From NCBI GenBank assembly GCA_002418775.1, contig DIEU01000018.1, positions 1 through 12,536 on the forward strand: a stretch of DNA of 12,536 bases, in the 5' to 3' direction. The translations under genes and the position numbers were made by a program. The notes beneath the pieces are model-generated. The model did not search any database. It was not told where the DNA came from and saw nothing but the letters and a program-made list of their open reading frames with translations. The DNA comes from Firmicutes bacterium UBA5766 (GTDB lineage Bacteria > Bacillota > Desulfotomaculia > Desulfotomaculales > Nap2-2B). This document shows positions 1 to 7,209 of this stretch, piece by piece. Each line of letters opens with the position of its first letter. Within the stretch, counting starts at the first letter, position 1.

Positions 1-4
1 AATA

Positions 5-17
5 ACTAAAGTTCTTT
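5..17. repeat. Possible IS terminal repeat, left copy (13 bp)
   Basis: ACTAAAGTTCTTT here is the exact reverse complement of 10038-10050, which lies 8 bases after the stop of the IS701-like transposase remnant. That position is where the right terminal repeat of such an element would be expected, so this could be the matching left end. The match is only 13 bp and AT-rich, so chance is not excluded. No transposase start is visible to the right of it. Confidence 0.35.
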
Positions 18-49
18 TTCTTGTCAAGAGGTTTTTAAAAAAAAAATTC

Positions 50-89
50 GTAAATTAAGGGTAAATTAAGGGGACACCATACTAAATTA
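50..89 (+). repeat. REP-like repeat, copy A
   Basis: The core 63-89 is identical over 27 bases to 9460-9486 and includes AATTAAGGGGACACCATA. The leading part is duplicated in tandem: GTAAATTAAGG at 50-60 and again at 61-71. Copy B has the same kind of leading duplication with a 12-base period. Unlike copy B, no inverted partner (TATGGTGTCCCC) lies nearby, so this is a half element. Short GGGGACACCAT-type repeats of this sort are, to my knowledge, associated with REP/Y1-transposase systems. That link is recalled, not shown here. Confidence 0.65.
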
Positions 90-269
90 GTAGATGGATC
101 AATTATCTTTGTCATAATATTCCTGCCTCCATACTTTCAGGCACTGCTCCCTGATGTATTTATACATGGCGCAGCCGGATTTTTATCAGGATTACGGCTA
201 ATGGTTATTATATCCACAAAATACTGTAGCTGCAAATAAAATATTTTCAAAAACCTTCCTTAAAAAACA
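90..269. other. Non-coding stretch, no convincing feature
   Basis: This lies between REP copy A and the stop codon of the VIT/vWA gene. I see no clear terminator for that gene. A 14-base palindrome ATGTAT-TT-ATACAT sits at 154-167. A 22-codon reading frame on the minus strand (99-167) has no ribosome site and is probably a chance frame or the stump of a lost gene. Confidence 0.4.
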
Positions 270-2792
270 TCAGGACAGCAAGGTTTTCAAGACAATGTAG
301 CAGGCCAGAGCAGACGGGGGACTGTCCTCCCAATCCTGCACATCCGGCATGCCGCTGACGGAGATATCTAGAAAATCCAAGAGCAATGCTGCACCTTCAG
401 GTTGTTCAAGATAATCTATACTCTCCATTACCAGCCTGATTTCTTCGGAATCTTGAGCAGCAATCCGAAGCGCTTTTTCTAACTGCGTAATCAACATGGA
501 TATTGAATTTTCATCTTTTCTTTTCACAATTCCCTGGTCAAGAGACCGTTTGAGAGCCAGCAAAATCAGCAGGCAAAGTCTGTTATCGGCGTCCCTGTTT
601 AGATCAAGTTGATATTTTCCGTCTTCTAAAGCATTAAAGATAAACTGAAGGGATTTTCTGAGTTGGTTTGCATAGATGCCGGTATTTTCATCGCCAAGAA
701 GAAAGGCTAACAGGCCTAAGGCTGTGGTTCTTAGCTTCCGGTTCAGGTCATGCGCTTCACTGTCGGCAAAAACCCCGTCGGCCATCTGCTTTTTGGCAAG
801 CACTCTCAGAAGATTGGTAAGGCTGGTTTCATCCTCCCCGTCGGTCACTTTTTCACAACAGGGAATGGAAGGCATGGAAACACCAGCGCTGTTAACCCTA
901 AAGGCGGCTTCATCACTGAATAATAATTGTTGATGAACGACCTTTTCCTTATAAAGTATTGGCGGGGAAGACACACTGTATAAAGCGTCAATCATTTTCC
1001 AACCCTGGGGGACGGCAACCGGAACCGGGCGCGTTACAGGCAACCCCGAGGCCTTGTCTACCCTTTCTTCAACGGCCACAAAAGAAGTAAGAGAGGAAAT
1101 GATGCCGTACTGTTTAGACAGTCTGATGATTTCATCTCTGATTTTCTCTCTTCTTCTGGAGTTCCCGTAGTTTAAATCGAATTCCAGTTGTTCGATAATT
1201 TTTCTGGCCCGGATTTTTTCCAGCAGATCTGCCTCGCCGCTGCAGGACAGCGTGTTGAGGCTGATCCTGCTCTCAAAAGTTTGCCCGCCAGCTTTTCCCT
1301 TGAGCACAACGTCTCCCGTAAGTTCGCCGCTGGTCAGGGCAAAAATATTGAGCGGTTCCAGATCAAAAATAAGGCCGATTTTCTGCGGAAAAACATCTTT
1401 GACCCGGATACTGCCCCAGTCAATCCGCACATCATCAACTGCCGGTGAGATAATCCTGGCAAACTGCCTTAGAACCTTGTCGCCTATCCTCTCGCCGGGA
1501 TAGATAAACTCTGCCCTGCCGTGACCAATCCGGGCAAGCTCGTTGAGAAAAAAACTGTTTACCGCGGTATCTATTCCAAAAGTAAAAATCCTTCTTTGGT
1601 CAAGGTGCCGTCTGACATAATTAAAAATCTCCCTTTCGTTGCCCACCTCGCCATCGGTGAAAAGTAGAATAACGCTTTTTTCAGAGGCGTTATCCTCCAG
1701 GCAGTATTCAATAGGTTGAAGTATTTCTGTTCCTCCCGAAGCATCGAGACTGTTTATCCACTGGCTGGCCAGGTTGAGGTTTTGCTGGTTAAAGGGCTTA
1801 AACCGTTTTGCAAAACGGGTGCAGGCATGGTTAAAGGCGATGAGGTTAAAGCTGTCTTCTCCGGTAAGATTCCTTAGGCAGAGATGGAGAGCATTTTTCG
1901 CTTGTTCAAGCTTTTCTCCCATCATGGAGCCTGAGATATCGATCACGAAAATGTGGTTTTTGCCATCGGGTGCCACAAGAGGCTCCAATTCCGGAATAAA
2001 GGTAAGATACAGTAATTTTTCATTGCCGTCTTTAGGGTAAACCGTGCCGCTTGCTGCAATTTCCTCGCCGAAGGTGCAGACCAGGACGAAATCAGCATCC
2101 ATGGTGCAAGACAGATCTGCAAAGCCAATCCTGGCCGTGTTTCCATCCAGCCGCTCGACCTTAATCTTGTGGCTGTGGGAGTAAAAGCTGGCAGGCTTTA
2201 GCACATTCACCCGCAGGTCCAGACTTGCCCGGTAGTCCGCCTCCCCAATCACGGGAGTGATGAAATCAGCATCCGGCACCCGGTCGGTTGGTTCTGCCCA
2301 TCCTTTCCCCTTCTTGCTTCCGGACTTTATCCCGGGGATGTACCTGGGGGCTACCACGGTAGGAATCGTCAGCCTTAACTCCCGATCCTGGTACTTTAAT
2401 TCATCGAGATAGGAAATCTCGATTTCGACAGTTTCGCCTGGCAGCAGTTGCCCTACCGACACTTGAAAGATGTTCGGCCGGTATTCAGCCAGCAGCAATG
2501 CACTGTCTCCTGCCTCGACGGCATCATGGTAAGTCTTTAAAGCCTCTTCCGCTTCCATAATGATACTTCTTACCGTTCTTTTTCCCATCCGGGCAGTAAA
2601 ATCCAGGACCGCGGCAGTATCAGGAATGGGAAAGGTATATATGGCTTCGATATTGTCACTGCTGGTGTTTTGATATAGTTGAGTAATGGTTATACGGGAA
2701 AAAGATGCGTAAACTTCTCCGGTAATTTTCACGTCTTGCAAAGGAATGTTCCCATCCCTGCCTTTAAGACCAGATAATCCGCTTATCCCCAC
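270..2792 (-). CDS. VIT domain + von Willebrand factor A domain protein
   Basis: This 840-residue protein has no signal peptide or membrane segment, so it is probably cytoplasmic. Residues about 1-135 form a VIT (vault/inter-alpha-trypsin) domain, with the typical stretches QLYQN, YTFPIPD and ARMGKRTV. A vWA domain spans about 279-445 with an intact metal-ion site: D285-x-S287-x-S289, T355 and D380 (in FTDGE). Residues about 640-840 look like an all-helical repeat tail. The start is GTG at 2792, supported by AAAGGAGG eight bases upstream. It lies 21 bases after the MerR gene and is very likely co-transcribed with it. vWA domains usually bind protein partners through a divalent metal. In bacteria the function of VIT-vWA proteins is largely unknown, so no substrate can be named. 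The reading frame is intact and the length fits the family. Confidence 0.9.
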   Translation of the reverse strand: MGISGLSGLKGRDGNIPLQDVKITGEVYASFSRITITQLYQNTSSDNIEAIYTFPIPDTAAVLDFTARMGKRTVRSIIMEAEEALKTYHDAVEAGDSALLLAEYRPNIFQVSVGQLLPGETVEIEISYLDELKYQDRELRLTIPTVVAPRYIPGIKSGSKKGKGWAEPTDRVPDADFITPVIGEADYRASLDLRVNVLKPASFYSHSHKIKVERLDGNTARIGFADLSCTMDADFVLVCTFGEEIAASGTVYPKDGNEKLLYLTFIPELEPLVAPDGKNHIFVIDISGSMMGEKLEQAKNALHLCLRNLTGEDSFNLIAFNHACTRFAKRFKPFNQQNLNLASQWINSLDASGGTEILQPIEYCLEDNASEKSVILLFTDGEVGNEREIFNYVRRHLDQRRIFTFGIDTAVNSFFLNELARIGHGRAEFIYPGERIGDKVLRQFARIISPAVDDVRIDWGSIRVKDVFPQKIGLIFDLEPLNIFALTSGELTGDVVLKGKAGGQTFESRISLNTLSCSGEADLLEKIRARKIIEQLEFDLNYGNSRRREKIRDEIIRLSKQYGIISSLTSFVAVEERVDKASGLPVTRPVPVAVPQGWKMIDALYSVSSPPILYKEKVVHQQLLFSDEAAFRVNSAGVSMPSIPCCEKVTDGEDETSLTNLLRVLAKKQMADGVFADSEAHDLNRKLRTTALGLLAFLLGDENTGIYANQLRKSLQFIFNALEDGKYQLDLNRDADNRLCLLILLALKRSLDQGIVKRKDENSISMLITQLEKALRIAAQDSEEIRLVMESIDYLEQPEGAALLLDFLDISVSGMPDVQDWEDSPPSALACYIVLKTLLS

Positions 2793-2813
2793 GATTGCGC
2801 CTCCTTTTCTTTG

Positions 2814-3275
2814 TTATCTTCTGGCAAGCAGAAGATTTCTGGCGTATTTGACGATATGCAGGGCAGTATCAACATGTTTTTCGTACAGTTCCTTTGGAAA
2901 AAGCAGGCTGATGCCCAAAGCTATGTCAATTTTTAAATACTCTGTAATGTTTTCGGCATCGGATATTTTAAGCTCCGAAGCCAATGCAGGTACGCCTGGT
3001 TTTTCTTTTGCGTGCTTTTCAAATTCCTGGAGTTCTTTTTTAACTTCTTCAGGCGTAAGTGTATTAAGGCGCTCCCTGATTTTGTCCAAAGGCCAGTATT
3101 TTTCCTGAAGTTTTTTTAGCAGATCGAGCCTTAACAAGTGCTCTTCAGTATAGAAACTTTGGGGTCCCACACCTTTCGGAGAAGGAAGAAGTCCCCGGCT
3201 GAGGTAATAATGAATCGTCCTCCTTGAAACACCGCTCTTTTCTGCCAATTCGCCTATTTTGTATTCTTGTCCCAC
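2814..3275 (-). CDS. MerR-family transcriptional regulator
   Basis: This 153-residue protein starts with a MerR-type winged helix-turn-helix (residues about 4-50: YKIGELAEKSGVSRRTIHYY, then a wing and FYTEEHLLRL). A helical segment with EVKKELQEFEKHAKEK follows, and the C-terminal 50 residues are of unknown type. There is no cysteine cluster of the metal-sensing MerR members, so a metal ligand is unlikely. The effector may be a small molecule or a protein. The start is GTG at 3275, preceded by GGTGA at a usable distance. It is first in a two-gene operon with the VIT/vWA protein 21 bases downstream, so it probably controls that gene and itself. The promoter at 3319-3348 has an 18-bp spacer, slightly longer than the usual 17, as MerR-controlled promoters often do. 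Confidence 0.88.
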   Translation of the reverse strand: MGQEYKIGELAEKSGVSRRTIHYYLSRGLLPSPKGVGPQSFYTEEHLLRLDLLKKLQEKYWPLDKIRERLNTLTPEEVKKELQEFEKHAKEKPGVPALASELKISDAENITEYLKIDIALGISLLFPKELYEKHVDTALHIVKYARNLLLARR

Positions 3276-3318
3276 AAAAAATCACCCTGCTCATACTAAA
3301 CTTAAGAACATTTTTTAG

Positions 3319-3348
3319 ATTATATCACTATCGCTGTTATGATGTCAA
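3319..3348 (-). promoter_or_regulatory. Sigma-A promoter of the merR-VIT/vWA operon
   Basis: On the minus strand TTGACA (3343-3348) is followed by an 18-base spacer and TATAAT (3319-3324), a perfect match to both consensus boxes. Transcription would start near 3312 and give a leader of about 37 bases. The spacer is a weak dyad (TCA...TGA ends) and is where a MerR dimer would be expected to bind. The operator itself is inference. Confidence 0.8.
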
Positions 3349-3378
3349 GAGTTTTTTGTGTTTATGAGTTAGGTAACT

Positions 3379-3750
3379 GTGTGTGAGATAAACCGGTGTA
3401 CCGGGCAGGTTAATGCTCTTAAGTTTTTTTGTCTGGTGTGTAATATAAAACATTTATTGAAAAACCGGAGGCGACAACGCGAGGTACAGATGGAAGAGTT
3501 AGCACCGGATGCGGCTGTCAGGGACGAGGCGTTAAATGGTGTATCGACGCGGCTTGACCTGGAGGCTGCGCTCCGGACGCTGTCCAAATTGCAGCAGGAA
3601 GCGCTTTCGTTGCGCTACATCCAGGACCTGAGCCTGCGGGATACGGCCCGGATCATGGGCCGTTCGGAGGGAGCAGTCAAGCAGTTGACTTTCCGGGCAC
3701 TCCAAACTTTGCGTGAAAGGTTGGGGAAAGATGAAGGATCAGGAGAGTAA
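3379..3750 (+). pseudogene. Truncated ECF sigma factor (region 4 only)
   Basis: From about 3451 the frame reads like the linker and region 4 of an ECF sigma factor: a basic linker KNRRRQREV, then LEAALRTLSKLQQEALSLRY and the helix-turn-helix LSLRDTARIMGRSEGAVKQL. Region 2, which binds the -10 box and core polymerase, is missing. Intact ECF factors are about 160-190 residues, and only about 90-100 related residues remain here. The open frame begins at GTG 3379 without a ribosome site. ATG 3490, with GAGG five bases upstream, would give an 86-residue region-4 protein that could still be made. The end overlaps the start of the anti-sigma-like gene by 20 bases, the normal layout of a sigma/anti-sigma pair. 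It is most likely a 5'-deleted remnant. A functional half-sigma, as in the Bacillus SigO/RsoA split pair, is a less likely alternative. Confidence 0.7.
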
Positions 3751-4565
3751 ATTTCATGCGCTTGAGCGCGATCTGGGGACACGGCTGCGCCAACTGCCGT
3801 CCGTGGAACCCGACGCCGGCTTCAGGGACCGTCTGCGTGACCGGTTGGTGTCCTCATTCCGTACCCGGCACGCTGTTACACCTTTGTTTAGGCAAAGGCC
3901 TGGCAGCAGAATTTTCAGTCGCTTAAGACTTGCCGCCATCGCCGCAGTTTTCCTTGTGGCGCTTGGCGCCGGGTGGTTCACGTTTTTTTTCACCGGACGG
4001 CAAAGAGGGGCCGGAACCGCTCTTCTTCCTGCGTGCTGAAGCCAGTACGGGCACAGATCCAGCCGGATTCAGTTTAACCGTGGGTCAGTTGAACGCCTTA
4101 CGTCAGGTAAGGTTCGAGACAGACCGGGAGCTGCCCAAGGGTCCGCAGTCCGGTACCCTTATAAAACTGGCCCATGGACAATTTACAGTTGATGAAGCAA
4201 TCGCTTTAGCCCGCCGCCTGGGGATGAAAAACCCGCAGTTCGGGAAGGATCCGCGGGTAGGCCCCGCCGGCCAGGACGAGGCGCACCTTTGTGGCGAAAA
4301 CGGACATCTGTGGGTTTGGTTCCGGCAGGGCTCCTGGATTTACTCCCGGATGGGTCAACCGCCCCTTTCAGGCATGCGGGAATATAATCAAGAGGACATT
4401 AAAAACGTCGCGCTCGATTGGCTTACGGAAAAGGAAGAAAACAAGTATGGTGCAAGGAAGTCTTTTCCCACTTATGTCAAGGCCAAAGCCAAAATAGATG
4501 TCGATACCAATATCATCAGGCCAGTATGTCCTTTTTTTCAAATACAAACATGGAGGATACTATAA
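3731..4565 (+). pseudogene. Anti-sigma-like membrane protein, frameshifted at T8
   Basis: The frame opens at ATG 3731 inside the end of the sigma remnant. Its N-terminus (LRQLPSVEPDAGFRDRLRDRLV) resembles the cytoplasmic part of DUF5667-type anti-sigma proteins. A single membrane segment follows (residues about 63-85, LAAIAAVFLVALGAGWFTFF). The frame then runs into a stop at 4039 just after eight T (3983-3990). Skipping one base there joins it to a long frame that continues to 4565 (SPDGKEGPEPLFF... with FTVDEAIALARRLGMKNP and DIKNVALDWL), which would be the extracytoplasmic domain. One extra T is therefore the simplest lesion. A sequencing error or transcript slippage could also explain it. 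The last about 25 codons overlap the end of the convergent ABC permease gene and are probably not native, so the 3' end is likely truncated too. Confidence 0.65.
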
Positions 4566-5505
4566 ATATCAATGCCCAGATTATAAGAACTGCAACTGTC
4601 ATTGTTACTGAAACCTGTGCTCCTGATGGAATATTTGTATCTATGGGCAGGTTTGCTGCCGGTGTGAGGTACTTCCAAAAAAGATAATTCGGCCAATTCG
4701 CCTTCGATATCACACCAAGGCCTACCTGTCCGCCTATCACAGTGCCAAGAGTCGCCCCGATGGCTGCGCCGGAATTATTGAGCAGTGCTGAGAAAAGCAT
4801 TCCCAGGGCACCTACACACGCAAGTGAAAGCCAGTTTAATAATGTGCCCGAAAGTATATACTGCCATAGCGGCATGTGAGAAGATATTGTCATGTCAATG
4901 CTTGCTCCGGATATTCCCGGTGACAGTATTACATTTTGCGTTAAGCTTCCAAAACCGTATAGCATTCCGTCCGTGAAGTATCCCAATATGACTGTATAGG
5001 CAAGGACTATAGTTACTGTCAGCATGATACTTGCATATTTCCCCAGGACTACCTGCCAACGCGGCACAGGTGTGGTCATGAGAAGTTTTATGGTACCCTC
5101 GCCTGATTCCTGGGCAATTGTCTCAGCTGCAATATAGGCTATCATTAGTACCATCAATAATGCCAGATCTTTATTTATTATGTCTGCCAAAAACCATCCT
5201 GCATCATTGCCATTGATTGGTATGTTATTATCCAGATGGTATTGAAGCACCTGTATCTGCCTTTGTGCTTCTGCCGGTGTCGGAAGTTTTCCGTCCCATT
5301 CGCTCGGAGCCTGGCCGTTTACGATCCTCTGATAATCGGCAATCTCATTTTTCACACTCTCTTGCCAGGTGATATGAGCACTACCCGATAAATAAAACTC
5401 GCCGAATGTCATTAACATAATAACTGCGGTGACCACCAGCAGAAGTATGGCAAGTCTCCTCTTAAATACCTTCTGAGTCTCATTTTTTAATACCGCTGCT
5501 ATCAT
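4516..5505 (-). CDS. ABC-2 type transporter permease
   Basis: This 329-residue integral membrane protein has about six hydrophobic segments: near 18-38, a large outside loop of about 75 residues (40-115, hydrophilic), then about 116-136, 160-185, 222-245, 248-270 and 303-323. The cytoplasmic stretch AQESGEGTIKLLMTTPVPRW is the usual ABC-2 signature between the first segments. It ends FVFEKKDILA, a normal family ending. Its ATG (5505) lies one base after the stop of the ATPase gene, with GGAAGGAG inside that gene's end, so translation is coupled. With the ATPase it should form an exporter or immunity-type transporter that removes a peptide or other amphiphile from the membrane. The substrate is not shown by sequence. 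Confidence 0.9.
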   Translation of the reverse strand: MIAAVLKNETQKVFKRRLAILLLVVTAVIMLMTFGEFYLSGSAHITWQESVKNEIADYQRIVNGQAPSEWDGKLPTPAEAQRQIQVLQYHLDNNIPINGNDAGWFLADIINKDLALLMVLMIAYIAAETIAQESGEGTIKLLMTTPVPRWQVVLGKYASIMLTVTIVLAYTVILGYFTDGMLYGFGSLTQNVILSPGISGASIDMTISSHMPLWQYILSGTLLNWLSLACVGALGMLFSALLNNSGAAIGATLGTVIGGQVGLGVISKANWPNYLFWKYLTPAANLPIDTNIPSGAQVSVTMTVAVLIIWALIFIVSSMFVFEKKDILA

Positions 5506-5506
5506 C

Positions 5507-6454
5507 TTATTTTACTCCTTCCATTTCTTCATCAGTCTTTAGTGGGGCTTTATCTACAAGCTTAAAGAATATATCTTCAAGCTCCTGATCGATTGTCCTG
5601 ATATCCAGTATATCTATCTTCTTTGTGGTAAGAAATCTTATAACATCGGTCATTTCAACACCTTTCCTGAGGTCTAACTGTATCTCTTCACCCTTCACAA
5701 AGCCGCTCAAACCATAAGAACTCATTATCATGTTTAATGTCTTTTCCGGTTCAGCTACCTTTATGGACAGGACTTTATCTGACAGAAGATTGGATACCCG
5801 GTTCTCTGCTATAAGCCTGCCGTTATCGATTATACCTACCCTGTCAGCAATTATTTGTATCTCATGGAGCAGATGGCTGGAAATAAATATGGCCATTTTG
5901 TGCTCTCTTGCCAGTGATATGATTATATCCCTTATGTCTTTCATACCCTGCGGGTCCAAACCATTCATAGGCTCATCCAGAATGAGGACCTTGGGTTTGC
6001 CTATCAAAGCTTGGGCCAAGCCAAGTCTTTGCCTCATTCCCAGTGAGAATGTCCCTACCTTCTGATCGCCGTTGTTAGGCAGGCCTACCTTAACCAGAAG
6101 GCTATAGAGATAGTCCTCATTTACCCCGTCCTTTAACCTTGCAAACTGTTTTAGATTTTCTATGGCTGTCAGATATTTATACAGCTCCGGGTTTTCCACA
6201 ATACACCCTATATTCTTTAACGCATCCCCTCTGTTCTCTCTTAAGTTAACCCCGTTAATATGCACACTACCCATAGAGGGGTATATAAGACCCGTAAGCA
6301 TCCTTATTGTAGTCGTTTTGCCTGCCCCGTTAGGTCCCAAAAAACCATATATCTCTCCGGGATAAACCCTAAAGCTTAAATTCGAAACAATCGGTCTCCC
6401 GCCCAGTATCTTTGTAAGTCCTTTAGCCTCAAGTATAGGTGATTTTTTGTCCAT
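5507..6454 (-). CDS. ABC transporter ATPase, BcrA/LanF-like
   Basis: This 315-residue ATPase has Walker A GPNGAGKT (40-47), signature SLGMRQR (137-143), Walker B VLILDE (156-161, catalytic E161) and switch histidine H194 (ISSHLLHE). The Q-loop position reads CIVENPELYKYLTAIENL, with E87 in place of glutamine. A glutamate here (the 'E-loop') is known in lantibiotic-immunity LanF and bacitracin-type ATPases and supports that placement. A C-terminal domain of about 100 residues follows the ATPase core, as in BcrA. The start is ATG 6454, with AAAGGAG eight bases upstream. It sits 56 bases after the PepSY gene, separated by a strong hairpin, and is translationally coupled to the permease. The specific substrate is unknown. 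Resistance to an antimicrobial peptide is the likeliest role. Confidence 0.93.
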   Translation of the reverse strand: MDKKSPILEAKGLTKILGGRPIVSNLSFRVYPGEIYGFLGPNGAGKTTTIRMLTGLIYPSMGSVHINGVNLRENRGDALKNIGCIVENPELYKYLTAIENLKQFARLKDGVNEDYLYSLLVKVGLPNNGDQKVGTFSLGMRQRLGLAQALIGKPKVLILDEPMNGLDPQGMKDIRDIIISLAREHKMAIFISSHLLHEIQIIADRVGIIDNGRLIAENRVSNLLSDKVLSIKVAEPEKTLNMIMSSYGLSGFVKGEEIQLDLRKGVEMTDVIRFLTTKKIDILDIRTIDQELEDIFFKLVDKAPLKTDEEMEGVK

Positions 6455-6481
6455 TTTTTATTACTCCTTTATGATTTATTA

Positions 6482-6509
6482 TTTAAGGCCCCCCAGAGGG
6501 GGCCTTAAA
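6482..6509 (-). terminator. Intergenic hairpin, probable attenuating terminator
   Basis: A perfect 12-bp stem (TTTAAGGCCCCC / GGGGGCCTTAAA) with a 4-base loop begins one base after the PepSY stop codon. On the minus strand it is followed by TAATAAATC and not a T run, so it is probably a weak or partial terminator, or an mRNA-end stabiliser. It would let pepSY be expressed above the ABC genes. Confidence 0.7.
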
Positions 6510-6510
6510 C

Positions 6511-7044
6511 CTATTCTTCAACTTCTTCCTGAACATTGTCATTGTCTACGCCCGAATCGGCTTCTTCAGCTTCGCTCTTGTCTTTAGCTTCATTATCTTC
6601 GCTGTCTGCCGTAAGTACCTTTGCATTGCCGGCATCTACCTTAACATCCATGAATTTCCCTGAATTATCGGTCATCTTAACTTCATACACAAGATAACCG
6701 TTTTCATTGCCTAAGGAAGCGTCCTTTACCGTATAACCTGGATATGCTGCCAATGCAGCGTTTACGGCCTCATCCTTTGTTATTTTAGCTTTTGATGCTA
6801 AAGCTGCATCCTCCTGGGCTTCACTTTGAGTGTCTGCTTTTTCATTGTCGTTTTGGTCCTGTTGCCCTAAAAATATCGATGCCTTATAGCTTGGCGACTG
6901 TTCATCCGTCTGCTGGACAGCAGCCGGATTTTGCGGTGCCGCCGCCGATGTCTGCGTCCCGGCAAACCCAACCATGCTTCCAACGATCAGCGTACCTGCC
7001 AGGACCGGAATTCCTGCTTTCTTTAATGCTTCTCTCAACTTCAT
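6511..7044 (-). CDS. Secreted PepSY-domain protein
   Basis: This 177-residue protein has a basic N-terminus (MKLREALKK) and a hydrophobic stretch (about 12-29). It is a signal peptide with possible cleavage near TSA-AA (about 32-35), or else a membrane anchor. A low-complexity Q/D/N-rich linker (about 38-80) follows, then one PepSY domain (about 85-146: KITKDEAVNAALAAYPG, then YLVYEVKMTDNSGKFMDVKVDA). The last 30 residues are very acidic (EAKDKSEAEEADSG). I chose ATG 7044 over the GTG two codons upstream because AGGGGG lies at proper distance only from the ATG. PepSY proteins are thought to restrain proteases or to bind extracellular ligands. Beside a two-component system and an ABC transporter it may act as a sensor accessory or envelope protectant. 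It is the first gene of the leftward operon and is read from the divergent control region. Confidence 0.88.
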   Translation of the reverse strand: MKLREALKKAGIPVLAGTLIVGSMVGFAGTQTSAAAPQNPAAVQQTDEQSPSYKASIFLGQQDQNDNEKADTQSEAQEDAALASKAKITKDEAVNAALAAYPGYTVKDASLGNENGYLVYEVKMTDNSGKFMDVKVDAGNAKVLTADSEDNEAKDKSEAEEADSGVDNDNVQEEVEE

Positions 7045-7094
7045 AAACACTACCCCCTAATAATTTTATTTGAGCTCTTCGCTCATCTTTTTCT

Positions 7095-7100
7095 ATTATC
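7095..7100 (-). promoter_or_regulatory. -10 box of the pepSY-ABC operon
   Basis: The minus strand reads TGATAATAG, so GATAAT (7095-7100) is a good -10 box. There is no recognisable -35 box 16-18 bases upstream. Instead the nearest regulator repeat ends 10 bases upstream of the -10, the geometry of PhoB/OmpR-type activated promoters. Expression should therefore depend on the phosphorylated regulator. Confidence 0.55.
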
Positions 7101-7110
7101 AGGCCAAACA

Positions 7111-7139
7111 ATTAAAGTTCTATTAAAGGCAAATTAAAG
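7111..7139. promoter_or_regulatory. Response-regulator operator: three 11-bp-spaced repeats
   Basis: ATTAAAG occurs exactly three times, at 7111-7117, 7122-7128 and 7133-7139, each 11 bases apart (7-base box plus 4-base spacer). A degenerate fourth box, TTTAATG, lies at 7143-7149. OmpR-family regulators typically bind head-to-tail 7-base boxes once per helical turn. The array lies between the divergent pepSY and regulator genes and covers the -35 position of pepSY. That the neighbouring regulator binds it is inference. Confidence 0.72.
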
Positions 7140-7169
7140 TTTTTTAATGTTTTTTCAATCATACTGAGA

Positions 7170-7175
7170 TATAAT
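7170..7175 (+). promoter_or_regulatory. -10 box of the response regulator-kinase operon
   Basis: A perfect TATAAT lies 35 bases upstream of the regulator start codon. No TTGACA-like -35 box is present at the right distance (the region reads aatgttttttc). The promoter is weak without help, or is activated from the repeats at 7111-7139. Confidence 0.6.
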
Positions 7176-7209
7176 CATAAGTGAAAGCTTGTTTTTGGAG
7201 GTATTATGC

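Noticed and set aside
50..89. Short repeats as a CRISPR array
   Set aside because: There are only two adjacent 11-base units and no spacers or cas genes. They belong to the REP-like element.
99..167. 22-codon minus-strand frame starting MYKYIREQCLKVWRQ
   Set aside because: There is no ribosome site, a stop lies five codons before the ATG, and no family is recognised. It could be a gene stump but cannot be supported.
3775..3782. GGGGACAC resembling the REP core
   Set aside because: Only eight bases match and it lies within the anti-sigma coding frame, so it is chance.
7189..7209. TTG start seven codons upstream for the response regulator
   Set aside because: The ribosome site GGAGG lies inside this extension, so ATG 7210 is the real start.
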